From assembly GCA_902797275.1 (NCBI GenBank), contig CADBSI010000087.1:1-13434 (forward strand): DNA of 13,434 nucleotides, written 5' to 3'. The stretch comes from an uncultured Erysipelotrichaceae bacterium. GTDB taxonomy: Bacteria > Bacillota_I > Bacilli_A > RF39 > UBA660. The position numbers were made by a program, and so were the translations under genes. The notes under the pieces were generated by a model. The model was given only the letters and a program-made list of their open reading frames with translations. It did not search any database and was not told the origin of the DNA. Shown here one piece after another: positions 1-6,889 of this stretch; position 1 is the stretch's first letter; every line of letters starts with the position of its first letter.

Positions 1-1
1 A

Positions 2-1636
2 AAAGTGAAAATAAATGGAAATAATTTCTGTTTAAATAATGGTTTTACCAAATTATCAGATTGTTTACTTGCAAGTGAAGCATTTAGCAGTAGTGTAGAT
101 GATGCTAAAACTTTAATAAGTAATAAAGGTTCAGTTAACTTGAATGATACAGCCCCAAGTTATACTTATGTTGAAGATATAACGACTAATGTTAGTGATG
201 TTTATTCAAGAAGTGGTTATAAATTTTATTTTGCAGATAGTTATGAATTTAATTCTACAACTGGAACATTTAAGTTATATAATAAAGATGGGAGTAGCGT
301 TAAAGAAGATCTATTAAGTGATAATTATAAAAATTATTATACTTGTGGTTATACAGGAAGTGGATATACAAATTGTAATATTATTTATAAAATAAATGCA
401 ACAAGTGTTTCAGGTACAACTTACACAATTACTAATGGTGATAAAATAACTTATAAAATAGCATCAAATTTAAAAAGTGAACAAGGTTTATACAAGACAA
501 CTGATGATTTAGGTTCAACATATTTTTTTCGTGGAGATGTAACTAATAATAATGTGTATTTTGGAGGATTTTATTGGAAAGTAGTTAGAATAAATGGAGA
601 TGGCTCAATTAGACTTATATATAATGGTATTGCAAAGAATGCTATGGGTAATCAAACATCAATTAATGGCACATATTATCAATATAGTACAAGATATCAT
701 GATCCAACCTATGTAGGCTATATGTATGGAGAAAACTTCTCAAGTGAAGAAGTGATAAGTAAAGAAACCGTTTATGCAAATTTCACTGTTTTAACTAAAT
801 ATTATTTTGCTGATAGTTATGAATATGATGCAACTAACAAAGTTTATAAATTAAAAATGAGTGATACATCAAAAGAAATGGCTTATGGAACCATGAATGA
901 AATGAAAGATAAATTTAGTGAATATCCATATACTTGTGTATCAACTAGTAGTATTTCTGCATGCCAGGTACTTATAAAAGTAAATCGAGTAAATGCAAAT
1001 AATGAAAACCAAATATATGTAAATTATATATCATATCCATCAGTTACTTATGAAGGAATAAAAGCAAATACAACTGATAGTGATGTAAAAAAAATAATAG
1101 ATGCGTGGTATAAAACCAATATTGTAGATAAAAATTTAAGTAGCTATATAGCAGATAATTATTTTTGTAATGAACGTAGTTTAGCATCAACAAATTCTGG
1201 TGATGGTCATAATTTAGTTCCAACAACAATTTTTTCACCTTATAAAAGATTGTATGCAGATACAAATAAAGTTGCAAATTTAACTTGTGAAAATATTGAT
1301 AAATTTAGTGTTTCATCAAATATTGGAAATGGGAAACTTACTTATCCAATTGCCTTATTAACAGCTGATGAAATAGCTCTTGCCGGTGGAAGATATAGTT
1401 ATAAAAATGAAAATTTTTATTTAAGAACAAATAATTATTGGTTTACTATGACGCCTTCTTACTTCGACAAACACTTTGCCTATGCTTACGTTTGGTACTT
1501 GACTACTACTGGCAATATGTACTATTTGTCTTATGTTGGTAGCACCTATGGCATAAGACCAGTTATCAATCTTAAATCTGAAACTCTGATTAGTCAAGGT
1601 GATGGAACAATAGATAATCCCTTTCAAATTTCTTAA
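2..1636 (+). CDS. Large secreted/surface protein, 5'-truncated, with DGR-like variable C-terminus
   Basis: The frame is open to the left edge, so the GTG at 5 is probably internal and the N-terminus, where an export signal would sit, is missing. Residues below count from that GTG. Two related modules of about 60 residues begin near 72 and 266; each has the core YFADSYE followed by a Cys pair (C114/C124 and C311/C320). A segment reading FFRGDV...FGGFYWKVVRINGDG lies at about 174-200, and the end reads GIRPVINLK...GDGTIDNPF (516-540). From memory, this ending is common in large surface proteins of gut Bacillota (DUF6273-like). No LPXTG motif or C-terminal membrane segment is present, so any anchor must be N-terminal. 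Codons around 1449-1590 are unlike the rest of the gene (see findings). A role in surface binding is inferred; the specific function is unknown. Confidence 0.75.
   Translation, partial: KVKINGNNFCLNNGFTKLSDCLLASEAFSSSVDDAKTLISNKGSVNLNDTAPSYTYVEDITTNVSDVYSRSGYKFYFADSYEFNSTTGTFKLYNKDGSSVKEDLLSDNYKNYYTCGYTGSGYTNCNIIYKINATSVSGTTYTITNGDKITYKIASNLKSEQGLYKTTDDLGSTYFFRGDVTNNNVYFGGFYWKVVRINGDGSIRLIYNGIAKNAMGNQTSINGTYYQYSTRYHDPTYVGYMYGENFSSEEVISKETVYANFTVLTKYYFADSYEYDATNKVYKLKMSDTSKEMAYGTMNEMKDKFSEYPYTCVSTSSISACQVLIKVNRVNANNENQIYVNYISYPSVTYEGIKANTTDSDVKKIIDAWYKTNIVDKNLSSYIADNYFCNERSLASTNSGDGHNLVPTTIFSPYKRLYADTNKVANLTCENIDKFSVSSNIGNGKLTYPIALLTADEIALAGGRYSYKNENFYLRTNNYWFTMTPSYFDKHFAYAYVWYLTTTGNMYYLSYVGSTYGIRPVINLKSETLISQGDGTIDNPFQIS
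218..400 (+). repeat. Intragenic protein repeat, copy 1
   Basis: This stretch encodes a module starting YKFYFADSYEF with Cys residues at 114 and 124. It aligns by eye with the module encoded at 797-994, which starts TKYYFADSYEY and has Cys 311 and 320. The similarity shows at protein level with several conserved positions, so the duplication is old. Boundaries are approximate. Confidence 0.5.
797..994 (+). repeat. Intragenic protein repeat, copy 2
   Basis: Second copy of the FADSYE module, encoding about 66 residues with a Cys pair nine residues apart near its end (311 and 320). It is separated from copy 1 by the FGGFYWKVVRINGDG segment, so the layout is module, linker domain, module, rather than a tight tandem array. 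Boundaries are approximate. Confidence 0.5.
1449..1590 (+). other. Candidate DGR variable repeat (VR)
   Basis: In the 30 codons at 1460-1549, 25 end in C or T and 11 end in C. The preceding 30 codons contain one C-ending codon. My hand count gives about 40% GC for 1441-1560 and about 26% for 1321-1440. Tyr, Phe, Asp, His, Gly, Ser, Thr and Val are interspersed at NNC/NNT codons, as expected if AAC/AAT template codons had been mutagenised at adenine. The segment ends at a GIRPV motif close to the C-terminus, where C-type-lectin-like DGR targets keep a similar GFRPV-type ending. Neither the reverse transcriptase nor the template repeat is in this window, so the call is inference. Confidence 0.5.
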
Positions 1637-1650
1637 ATATCATGTATAAT
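1622..1650 (+). promoter_or_regulatory. Weak candidate sigma-A promoter
   Basis: A perfect TATAAT lies at 1645-1650. Seventeen bases upstream is TTTCAA (1622-1627), a poor -35 that overlaps the end of the preceding gene. It would drive the short remnant ORF at 1669 and possibly the Nudix gene. Confidence 0.35.
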
Positions 1651-1668
1651 AAAACTATAGGTGATATA

Positions 1669-1773
1669 ATGAAACTAATATTAAGTTCTTGTGATTTTCT
1701 AAATGAAAATTTTAGAAAAGGAATTACTAAAAATATTAAAAAGTCATTAGATAAAAAACAATGTTTTATTTAA
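1669..1773 (+). pseudogene. Short remnant of a peptidase E-like (S51 / class I glutamine amidotransferase-like) gene
   Basis: A 34-codon ORF has an AGGTGA ribosome site at 1659-1664. It begins MKLILSSCDFLNENFRKGI, which resembles from memory the N-terminal strand and helix of the S51 peptidase/type 1 glutamine amidotransferase-like family of low-GC Gram-positives. Full-length members have about 200 residues, and the catalytic Ser and His regions would lie well beyond this point. The reading stops at TAA (1771-1773), and I see no clear continuation in the other frames before the Nudix gene at 1834. The likeliest reading is a decayed 5' fragment whose body was lost when the Nudix gene came to lie next to it. 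A functional small peptide cannot be excluded. Confidence 0.35.
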
Positions 1774-1833
1774 TCTAAGTGTTCCTTATTAAACTGATAA
1801 TAAAATAAAAATATATGATAATTTGGAGAATTT

Positions 1834-2400
1834 ATGAAAAAAGATAATATAATAGGTATAGTTAAAGATAGTAATTTTAATTTAAAAGTTAAACCCCTTA
1901 AAAATCCTGAAATTAGATATGCTTCTCGGGGAATAATTTTTAATGATAAAGGTGAAATTGCTGTTTTTAATAAGAAAAATAAAAATGAATATAAATTACC
2001 AGGTGGCGGAATAGAAGAAAAAGAAGATAAGATTGAAGCATTTAAAAGAGAAGTATTAGAAGAAACAGGTTGCTTTGTTGAAATTACAAATTATTTAGGA
2101 ATTATTATAGAAGAAAAAAGTTTAACAAATTTTAAACAGATATCTTATGTTTATGTTGCCAAAGTAATAAAAAATTTAAATAAGTTAAATTTAACTTTAA
2201 AAGAACAAGAAGAAGGAGCAACTCTTCTTTGGAAAGATTTAAACGAAGCCTTAAATTTAATTACTAATTGTCAAAGAGAATTAGTAGGATCAAAATATGA
2301 TAATTTATATAAAAGTTTATTTATGGTAGAAAGAGATAAAAAAATCTTAGAATATTATTTAAAAAATAAAAATTTAGAAAAAGATATAAAGTATAAGTAA
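1834..2400 (+). CDS. Nudix hydrolase
   Basis: A 188-residue protein of the Nudix superfamily, Mg-dependent hydrolases of nucleoside diphosphates linked to another moiety. The Nudix box is complete and spans 58-80: G58, five residues, E64, seven residues, R72-E73, V74, E76-E77, G79. The preceding beta strand reads YKLPGGG (53-59). The N-terminal 28 residues are Lys-rich, and the C-terminal 60 are helical and charged. There is no signal peptide, so it is cytosolic. The start is supported by GGAG at 1825-1828, five bases before the ATG. The substrate cannot be told from sequence; housekeeping removal of damaged nucleotides, or a role tied to a neighbour, are both possible. It converges with the Na/Pi-family gene, and the two stops are only a few bases apart. 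Confidence 0.88.
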   Translation: MKKDNIIGIVKDSNFNLKVKPLKNPEIRYASRGIIFNDKGEIAVFNKKNKNEYKLPGGGIEEKEDKIEAFKREVLEETGCFVEITNYLGIIIEEKSLTNFKQISYVYVAKVIKNLNKLNLTLKEQEEGATLLWKDLNEALNLITNCQRELVGSKYDNLYKSLFMVERDKKILEYYLKNKNLEKDIKYK

Positions 2401-2418
2401 AAAACTTATATTTTTTTT
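2388..2418. terminator. Shared terminator hairpin between convergent genes
   Basis: A perfect 7-bp stem TATAAGT/ACTTATA (2392-2398 and 2404-2410) has a five-A loop and extends by A-T pairs on its outer side. Eight T follow on the + strand (2411-2418). It overlaps both stop codons. For the minus-strand transcript the same hairpin is followed by a less regular T-rich stretch. Confidence 0.7.
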
Positions 2419-3389
2419 ACCATTTTTCTAGTTAATCTTTCTAAATATTTAGTATAAGGATAAAAAACTATAATTGATAAGAAATTAAATAAAGTATGAA
2501 TTAAGGCTATATGATAAGAATTTATTTTTAAATATAAAAATCTTACTTTTAGAAAATAGAAAATAAAATATATTAGCATGAAAATAATTGTTCCAAGTAA
2601 ATTATATAAAAGATTAAAGATACTTACCATTTTAGCATCTTTTTTAGTATTAATACTTCCAAGTATTCCAGTTATACTACTACCAATATTTTCTCCTAAA
2701 ATAATTGGAATACTATTTAAATAAGTAATACCACCAGTTTTAGTAATAGTTTGTAAAATAGCAACCGTTGCCGCACTTGAACCTATTATACTAGTTAAAA
2801 TAATACCTAAAAGTATTCCTAAAAAAGGATTATTTAAAATAATTAATAAACTTTTAAACCAAGAATAGTTCATAATAGGAGTTAAACTATTATTTAACAT
2901 TTTAAGACCAAGTAAAAAGAAAGTTAAACCAAGTAAAGTATTACTTTTATCTATTTTATTTTTTAAAAAGAAAGTTAAACCAAGTAAAATAAAAATGGGA
3001 GTATAAAAAGTTGGATTTAAAAAAATTAAGAAATTATTAGTATTTATAAAAGAAGTTAACCAAGAAGTAAAACAAGTACCTAAATTAGAACCCATAATAA
3101 TACCAAGAGTATTTGAAAAATCAATTAAATTAGAATTAACAAAACTAAGAGTTAAAATAGTTACTATTCCTGAACTTTGAATAATAATTGTTAAAATAGT
3201 ACCTAAAATAATACCTTTAAACTTGGTATTTGTGTATTTAATTAATAAATTTTTGGCTTTTTCATTTACTAAATTACTAATTCCTTTGGAAAATAATTGA
3301 ATTCCGTAAATAAAAATACAAATACTTAAAATAAACTCTAAAATTATACTCATATTATTATCTATTTTATTATTTGAAAAAAAATTCAT
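2406..3389 (-). CDS. Na/Pi cotransporter family protein (short form without PhoU domain)
   Basis: A multi-spanning membrane protein of the Na/phosphate symporter family (PF02690 type). It shows the two inverted family repeats. The first contains a QSSGIVT core just after a GTILTIIIQ helix, then GIIMGSNLGT. The second contains GSSAATVAIL and ENIGSSITG. The Ser-rich QSS/GSS motifs are those thought to form the substrate path. Bacterial members usually have about 540 residues with a C-terminal PhoU-like domain; this one ends soon after the last membrane segment. I chose the ATG at 3389 (327 residues). A TTG at 3401 and an ATG at 3353 are also in frame, and none has a clear SD; the 3353 start would place the first helix near the N-terminus, as in relatives. 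Substrate phosphate is by family only. Confidence 0.82.
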   Translation of the reverse strand: MNFFSNNKIDNNMSIILEFILSICIFIYGIQLFSKGISNLVNEKAKNLLIKYTNTKFKGIILGTILTIIIQSSGIVTILTLSFVNSNLIDFSNTLGIIMGSNLGTCFTSWLTSFINTNNFLIFLNPTFYTPIFILLGLTFFLKNKIDKSNTLLGLTFFLLGLKMLNNSLTPIMNYSWFKSLLIILNNPFLGILLGIILTSIIGSSAATVAILQTITKTGGITYLNSIPIILGENIGSSITGILGSINTKKDAKMVSIFNLLYNLLGTIIFMLIYFIFYFLKVRFLYLKINSYHIALIHTLFNFLSIIVFYPYTKYLERLTRKMVKKI

Positions 3390-3396
3390 TTTATTA

Positions 3397-3409
3397 GACA
3401 AAATTTGTC
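3397..3409. promoter_or_regulatory. 13-bp dyad, possible operator
   Basis: GACAAA-A-TTTGTC is a perfect inverted repeat with a one-base centre. It lies in the divergent gap, next to the start region of the Na/Pi gene and ten bases upstream of the pilus operon -35 box. This is a plausible binding site for a dimeric repressor, but in such AT-rich DNA chance is a serious alternative. Confidence 0.3.
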
Positions 3410-3418
3410 GTTTTATTT

Positions 3419-3447
3419 TTGCAAATTCTAAATTTAATAATTATAAT
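3419..3447 (+). promoter_or_regulatory. Sigma-A promoter of the pilus operon
   Basis: TTGCAA (3419-3424), a 17-base spacer and a perfect TATAAT (3442-3447). Transcription should start near 3454, giving a leader of about 70 bases before the ATG at 3523. The leader shows no strong hairpin. No other convincing promoter was found between here and the end of the operon. Confidence 0.7.
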
Positions 3448-3522
3448 AGTAAGTCATAAAAGGGAAGAGTATAATTTGAATATTTGAAAAAAGTAATAAT
3501 AAAATTAATATAGGGTGGTTTT

Positions 3523-3891
3523 ATGGATATAAAAGAACTTAAAAAATTAAATCGAAAAGAATTACTAGAAATATTATTAGAACAAGCTAAAGTAATTGAA
3601 AAATTAGAAAATGATTTAGATAAGGCTAAGGAAGAATTGAGAACTAAAAAAATTACTATTGCTGAATCTGGTTCTATTGCTGAGGCTACCTTAAAATTAA
3701 GTAAAATATTTGAACATGCCCAAAAGGTTGCTGATGATTATGTTAATACAGTTATTGAAAATAATAAAAAATATGAATTAAATGTTTTTGATGGAGTTCA
3801 AAAGGAACTTGACTATATAGAAAAAAATAATCCTAAATTATCTAAAGCAATTAAAAAGTCTAGGAGAAGAAAAGCATCATGTTCAAGATAG
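3523..3891 (+). CDS. Small coiled-coil protein at the head of the pilus operon
   Basis: A 122-residue, highly charged cytosolic protein with no signal peptide or membrane segment. Residues 1-42 have a leucine/isoleucine heptad pattern (LKKLNRKELLEILLEQ...) typical of a coiled coil. The centre reads IAESGSIAEATLKLSKIFE (46-64), and the C-terminus is basic (KKSRRRK, 111-117). From memory, proteins with this ESGSIAEA...L...FE core occur next to signal peptidase genes in pilus loci of gut Bacillota and are sometimes labelled 'DNA repair protein' without good reason. Function is not known. The promoter-proximal position and the 13-bp overlap with the signal peptidase gene suggest it works with pilus secretion or assembly from inside the cell. 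The AGGGTGG site at 3512-3518 supports the start. Confidence 0.8.
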   Translation: MDIKELKKLNRKELLEILLEQAKVIEKLENDLDKAKEELRTKKITIAESGSIAEATLKLSKIFEHAQKVADDYVNTVIENNKKYELNVFDGVQKELDYIEKNNPKLSKAIKKSRRRKASCSR

Positions 3892-4523
3892 AGATTAAAA
3901 AAAAATTAAGTGGTGGTAAGTTAAATAAAAGCAAAAAGAAAAAAGATAATTTAGAAGTAGTTAAAAAATATAAGTTAAGTGATATAGAAAATGAGTTAAA
4001 AAGAGAAAGTTATAAATCAAAATATTTTAAAGTTTTGCAAAGTACTATTTATGTTTTGATAATAATTGCTGCAATGGCTGCTTTAATTGCAACTTTAATA
4101 ATGCCAGTTATTGAAATATCAGGGGATTCCATGAAACCTATTTTAAATGAAGGAGAAATAGTTGTAACTATTAAAAATAAAAATTTACATACAGGAGATA
4201 TAGTTGCTTTTTATCAAGGTAATAAGATACTTGTTAAAAGAGTAATAGCAGGAGCTGGTAGTTTTGTTAATATTGATAATGAAGGCAATGTATTTGTAAA
4301 TGGAAAAGAATTAGAAGAAGAATATGTTAAGAATAAGAATTTAGGGGAAGGGGATATTAAATATCCTTATCAAGTGCCAGATGGAGAATGGTTTTTTCTA
4401 AGTGATGATAGAAATAACTTAAATGATTCAAGAAATTCTTTAATAGGATCAGTTAAAAATGATAATATCATCGGAAAAGTAATTTTTAGAGTATGGCCAC
4501 TTAATAAATTTAAAATATTTTAA
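3879..4523 (+). CDS. lepB: Signal peptidase I
   Basis: A type I signal peptidase of 214 residues that cleaves signal peptides from exported proteins, here probably the pilins encoded downstream. One membrane segment lies at about 54-78, followed by the catalytic Ser in SGDSMKP (S84). The general-base Lys is K120 in KILVKRVIAGAG, and the conserved SDDRNN...DSR box is at 175-185. The N-terminus before the membrane segment is unusually long and Lys-rich, about 50 cytosolic residues against the usual 10-20. There is no second C-terminal membrane segment. The gene overlaps the previous one by 13 bp, with an AGGAG site at 3862-3866 inside it, so translation is probably coupled. A dedicated pilus peptidase like SipA of other pilus islands is likely; a general housekeeping enzyme is the alternative. 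Confidence 0.9.
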   Translation: MFKIEIKKKLSGGKLNKSKKKKDNLEVVKKYKLSDIENELKRESYKSKYFKVLQSTIYVLIIIAAMAALIATLIMPVIEISGDSMKPILNEGEIVVTIKNKNLHTGDIVAFYQGNKILVKRVIAGAGSFVNIDNEGNVFVNGKELEEEYVKNKNLGEGDIKYPYQVPDGEWFFLSDDRNNLNDSRNSLIGSVKNDNIIGKVIFRVWPLNKFKIF

Positions 4524-4532
4524 GGAGGGTTT

Positions 4533-6839
4533 ATGAAGAAAATAATTAGAAGTACTTTTATTATTTTTCTATGTTTAATAATTATTTTACCAATGTTCAT
4601 AAGTGCTAGTACAACTAATCAAATAGATTATGTTGGAGGAGAAACTGTAAGCAGTGATGATATGGTTAGAATTAGTAAAACTATTGAACATAAAGAAGGA
4701 GATTTAGAAAATTATTTTGATATTACTTTAAAGGTTGAGACTAAAAATATTGCGGAGGAGCCAAGCTTAGATATAGTAATTGTTATGGATATTTCTAATA
4801 CTATGACATATAAAATAGGAACTGATACCAAAACAAGAATAGAAGCTGCTAAAGAAGCAAGTAATAAGTTTATTGATGAATTACTTAAACATTCAAAAGC
4901 AAATCCAAACATTAGTCGTAGAATTGGCTTTGTTGCTTTTAATACAAGTTCTTATAAAGTATTTGATTTACAAAAATGTAAAACAGAAGCTGATGCAACT
5001 AAGTTAAAAAATTTAATTGCCAGCGAAACCAAAAGACTTATAGAAAATGCTCAAGAAAAGGGAAATGAAGCAGAAATATTTACTAATATTGAAGCTGGTT
5101 TAAAAATGGCTAATGATATGTTAAATACCAAGGCAAGTTTTAAACATATTGTGTTCTTGTCAGATGGATTTCCTACAACTTATATAAAAAGTGATTATAC
5201 CGGTTATAATCCTTATACACCTAATGCTAAAAATTCTAGTGAAGGTAGTTTCTTTGATGAAGTAAGAAAAAAAGCTTGTTCATATGGTACAAGTTATAGT
5301 GATAGAGCTGCAATCAAAGCAAGAGAAATGGCTACTAAAGTTAAGAATAATGGTATTAACATTTATTCTATTGGGGTTGATGTTGGTGGTCAAACAATTA
5401 AAATGTATGTTGATCAAACAAGTGGTGTTGATAAGGAAGGTAAACCATATAACTATTCAGTAGTAGATAGAACATCAACAACATATGAAATTGGAAGTGA
5501 TAGTAGTTCTGATGCATATAAAGATTGGCTTAGAAATAGTATTGGTTCAGGTCATTATTATGATGCTAATGATCCAACTGGTTTAACCAATAAATTTGAG
5601 GAAATATTTCAAAAAATAATTAAAATGTCAGAGGCTGCTTGGGTAATTGAAGATCCTATGAATAATTCAAGTAATGAGAATAAGTTTATTGAATTTGTTG
5701 GTTTATATGATGATAAAAATATTTTAAAAGATAGTATAACTAATGGTAATCCAAATGAAAGTGATACAGCAAATTATTCAAATGATACTTTAAAATGGGA
5801 TTTAAAAAATTCTACCTATACAGGACCTACTAAAACAATTATTAATGGTAAAGAAGTTGAAATATATACTTACGAAGTAAAATACCGAGTAAGACTGAAA
5901 AATGAAGCAAGTGGTTTTATTGTCCAAAATCCTTATGAAACAAATGGAGAAACTAAATTAACTTATTTAGTTAAAAAAACAAATTCTGCTGATGAACAGA
6001 AAACTATAACTTTTAAAAATCCTAAAGTTCATGGTTATTTAGGCAAATTAAATTTAATTAAATTGAATAAATTTGATCGAAGTAAAGTAAAAGGAGCAAA
6101 ATTCAAATTAGTTCATGATCCAGATTGTTTGTGTCATAAAGAAAGAAAATATGCAACTATTTTAGATATGGAAGTAGAAAGTGATGAATTTGGAAATGTA
6201 AGTTTTAAAAATATACCATCAGGACATAAGTATTTATTAAGTGAAATATCAACTTTAAATAACTTAATTAAAGATTTAAAAACTTATAATGTATCAGTTG
6301 ACTATGGTGAAACTAAAATAGAAGGGTTAACTAATAATGAATTTATAAATGATTATAAAAAAGGAAATTTAGAAATAGAAAAGATTGTTTCAGGAACTGG
6401 TAGTAAAGATGGAAAATTTACCTTTATTATAAAAGCAACTTATAATAATCAATTAGTTAAAAATAAAACGTTTAATTATACAGGTTCAAGAACTGGAACT
6501 ATCACCTTTGATAATGAAGGTAAAATTAGATTTGAACTTGCTAATAATGAAAATATTAAAATTCTTGATTTACCAATAGATACAATATATGAAATAGAAG
6601 AAATAAATACTGATGGTTATGTTGTTAAAACTGAAATAAATGGAAATATAACCATTGGTAATAAAGTAAATATTACTCAAAGTGATACAAATAAAGTTAA
6701 ATTTATTAATATCACGAGTTATGAATTACCGGCTACTGGGAGTAGCAGGATGTTAATTTTGATAATAATAGGTTCTCTATTATTAGGTCTACCTATTATT
6801 TATATAGAATATATATTTTATAAAAAGAAATTTAGCTGA
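4533..6839 (+). CDS. VWA-domain pilin, probable tip adhesin (LPATG)
   Basis: A 768-residue surface protein. The signal peptide is at about 1-25 (cut near ISA/ST). A von Willebrand A domain at about 79-365 has MIDAS residues D86-x-S88-x-T90, T184 and D211 (FLSDGFP). A linker domain with no recognised signature follows, then an SpaA/CnaB-like domain (about 500-608) with candidate isopeptide residues K510, E571 and N606, and a second isopeptide-type domain (about 610-728, Spy0128/DUF7601-like) with K617, E689 or E690, and N726. The sorting signal LPATG (732-736) leads into a membrane segment and a KKK tail. By analogy with RrgA-type tip proteins it should cap the fibre and bind host or microbial ligands. 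A very strong SD, AAGGAGGG (4522-4529), overlaps the previous stop. A CLC motif (532-534) sits in the CnaB-like domain. Confidence 0.88.
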   Translation: MKKIIRSTFIIFLCLIIILPMFISASTTNQIDYVGGETVSSDDMVRISKTIEHKEGDLENYFDITLKVETKNIAEEPSLDIVIVMDISNTMTYKIGTDTKTRIEAAKEASNKFIDELLKHSKANPNISRRIGFVAFNTSSYKVFDLQKCKTEADATKLKNLIASETKRLIENAQEKGNEAEIFTNIEAGLKMANDMLNTKASFKHIVFLSDGFPTTYIKSDYTGYNPYTPNAKNSSEGSFFDEVRKKACSYGTSYSDRAAIKAREMATKVKNNGINIYSIGVDVGGQTIKMYVDQTSGVDKEGKPYNYSVVDRTSTTYEIGSDSSSDAYKDWLRNSIGSGHYYDANDPTGLTNKFEEIFQKIIKMSEAAWVIEDPMNNSSNENKFIEFVGLYDDKNILKDSITNGNPNESDTANYSNDTLKWDLKNSTYTGPTKTIINGKEVEIYTYEVKYRVRLKNEASGFIVQNPYETNGETKLTYLVKKTNSADEQKTITFKNPKVHGYLGKLNLIKLNKFDRSKVKGAKFKLVHDPDCLCHKERKYATILDMEVESDEFGNVSFKNIPSGHKYLLSEISTLNNLIKDLKTYNVSVDYGETKIEGLTNNEFINDYKKGNLEIEKIVSGTGSKDGKFTFIIKATYNNQLVKNKTFNYTGSRTGTITFDNEGKIRFELANNENIKILDLPIDTIYEIEEINTDGYVVKTEINGNITIGNKVNITQSDTNKVKFINITSYELPATGSSRMLILIIIGSLLLGLPIIYIEYIFYKKKFS

Positions 6840-6889
6840 CATTTAAATGAAATATAGTCCAAGAATTAAAAAGAAAGGAAACGAAAAAC

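Noticed and set aside
5..7. GTG as the real start of the first gene
   Set aside because: The frame is open to the window edge and the product lacks the export signal such a protein needs, so the gene most likely begins outside the window.
1044..1277. A 77-codon minus-strand ORF
   Set aside because: Antisense shadow of the surface-protein gene; Leu/Tyr-rich low-complexity product and no ribosome site.
1421..1627. A 68-codon minus-strand ORF over the putative variable repeat
   Set aside because: Antisense to the C-terminus of the surface protein, explained by the unusual codon use there; no recognisable domain.
3448..3522. Riboswitch or T-box in the pilus operon leader
   Set aside because: The roughly 70-base leader is A-rich with no strong stem, no T-box sequence and no terminator-like hairpin.
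4712..4912. A 66-codon minus-strand ORF
   Set aside because: Antisense to the start of the VWA domain; no ribosome site or independent support.
6836..6858. CTGACA followed by TATAGT upstream of the major pilin as an internal promoter
   Set aside because: The spacer is only 11 bases, too short for sigma-A, and no better pair was found in the gap.
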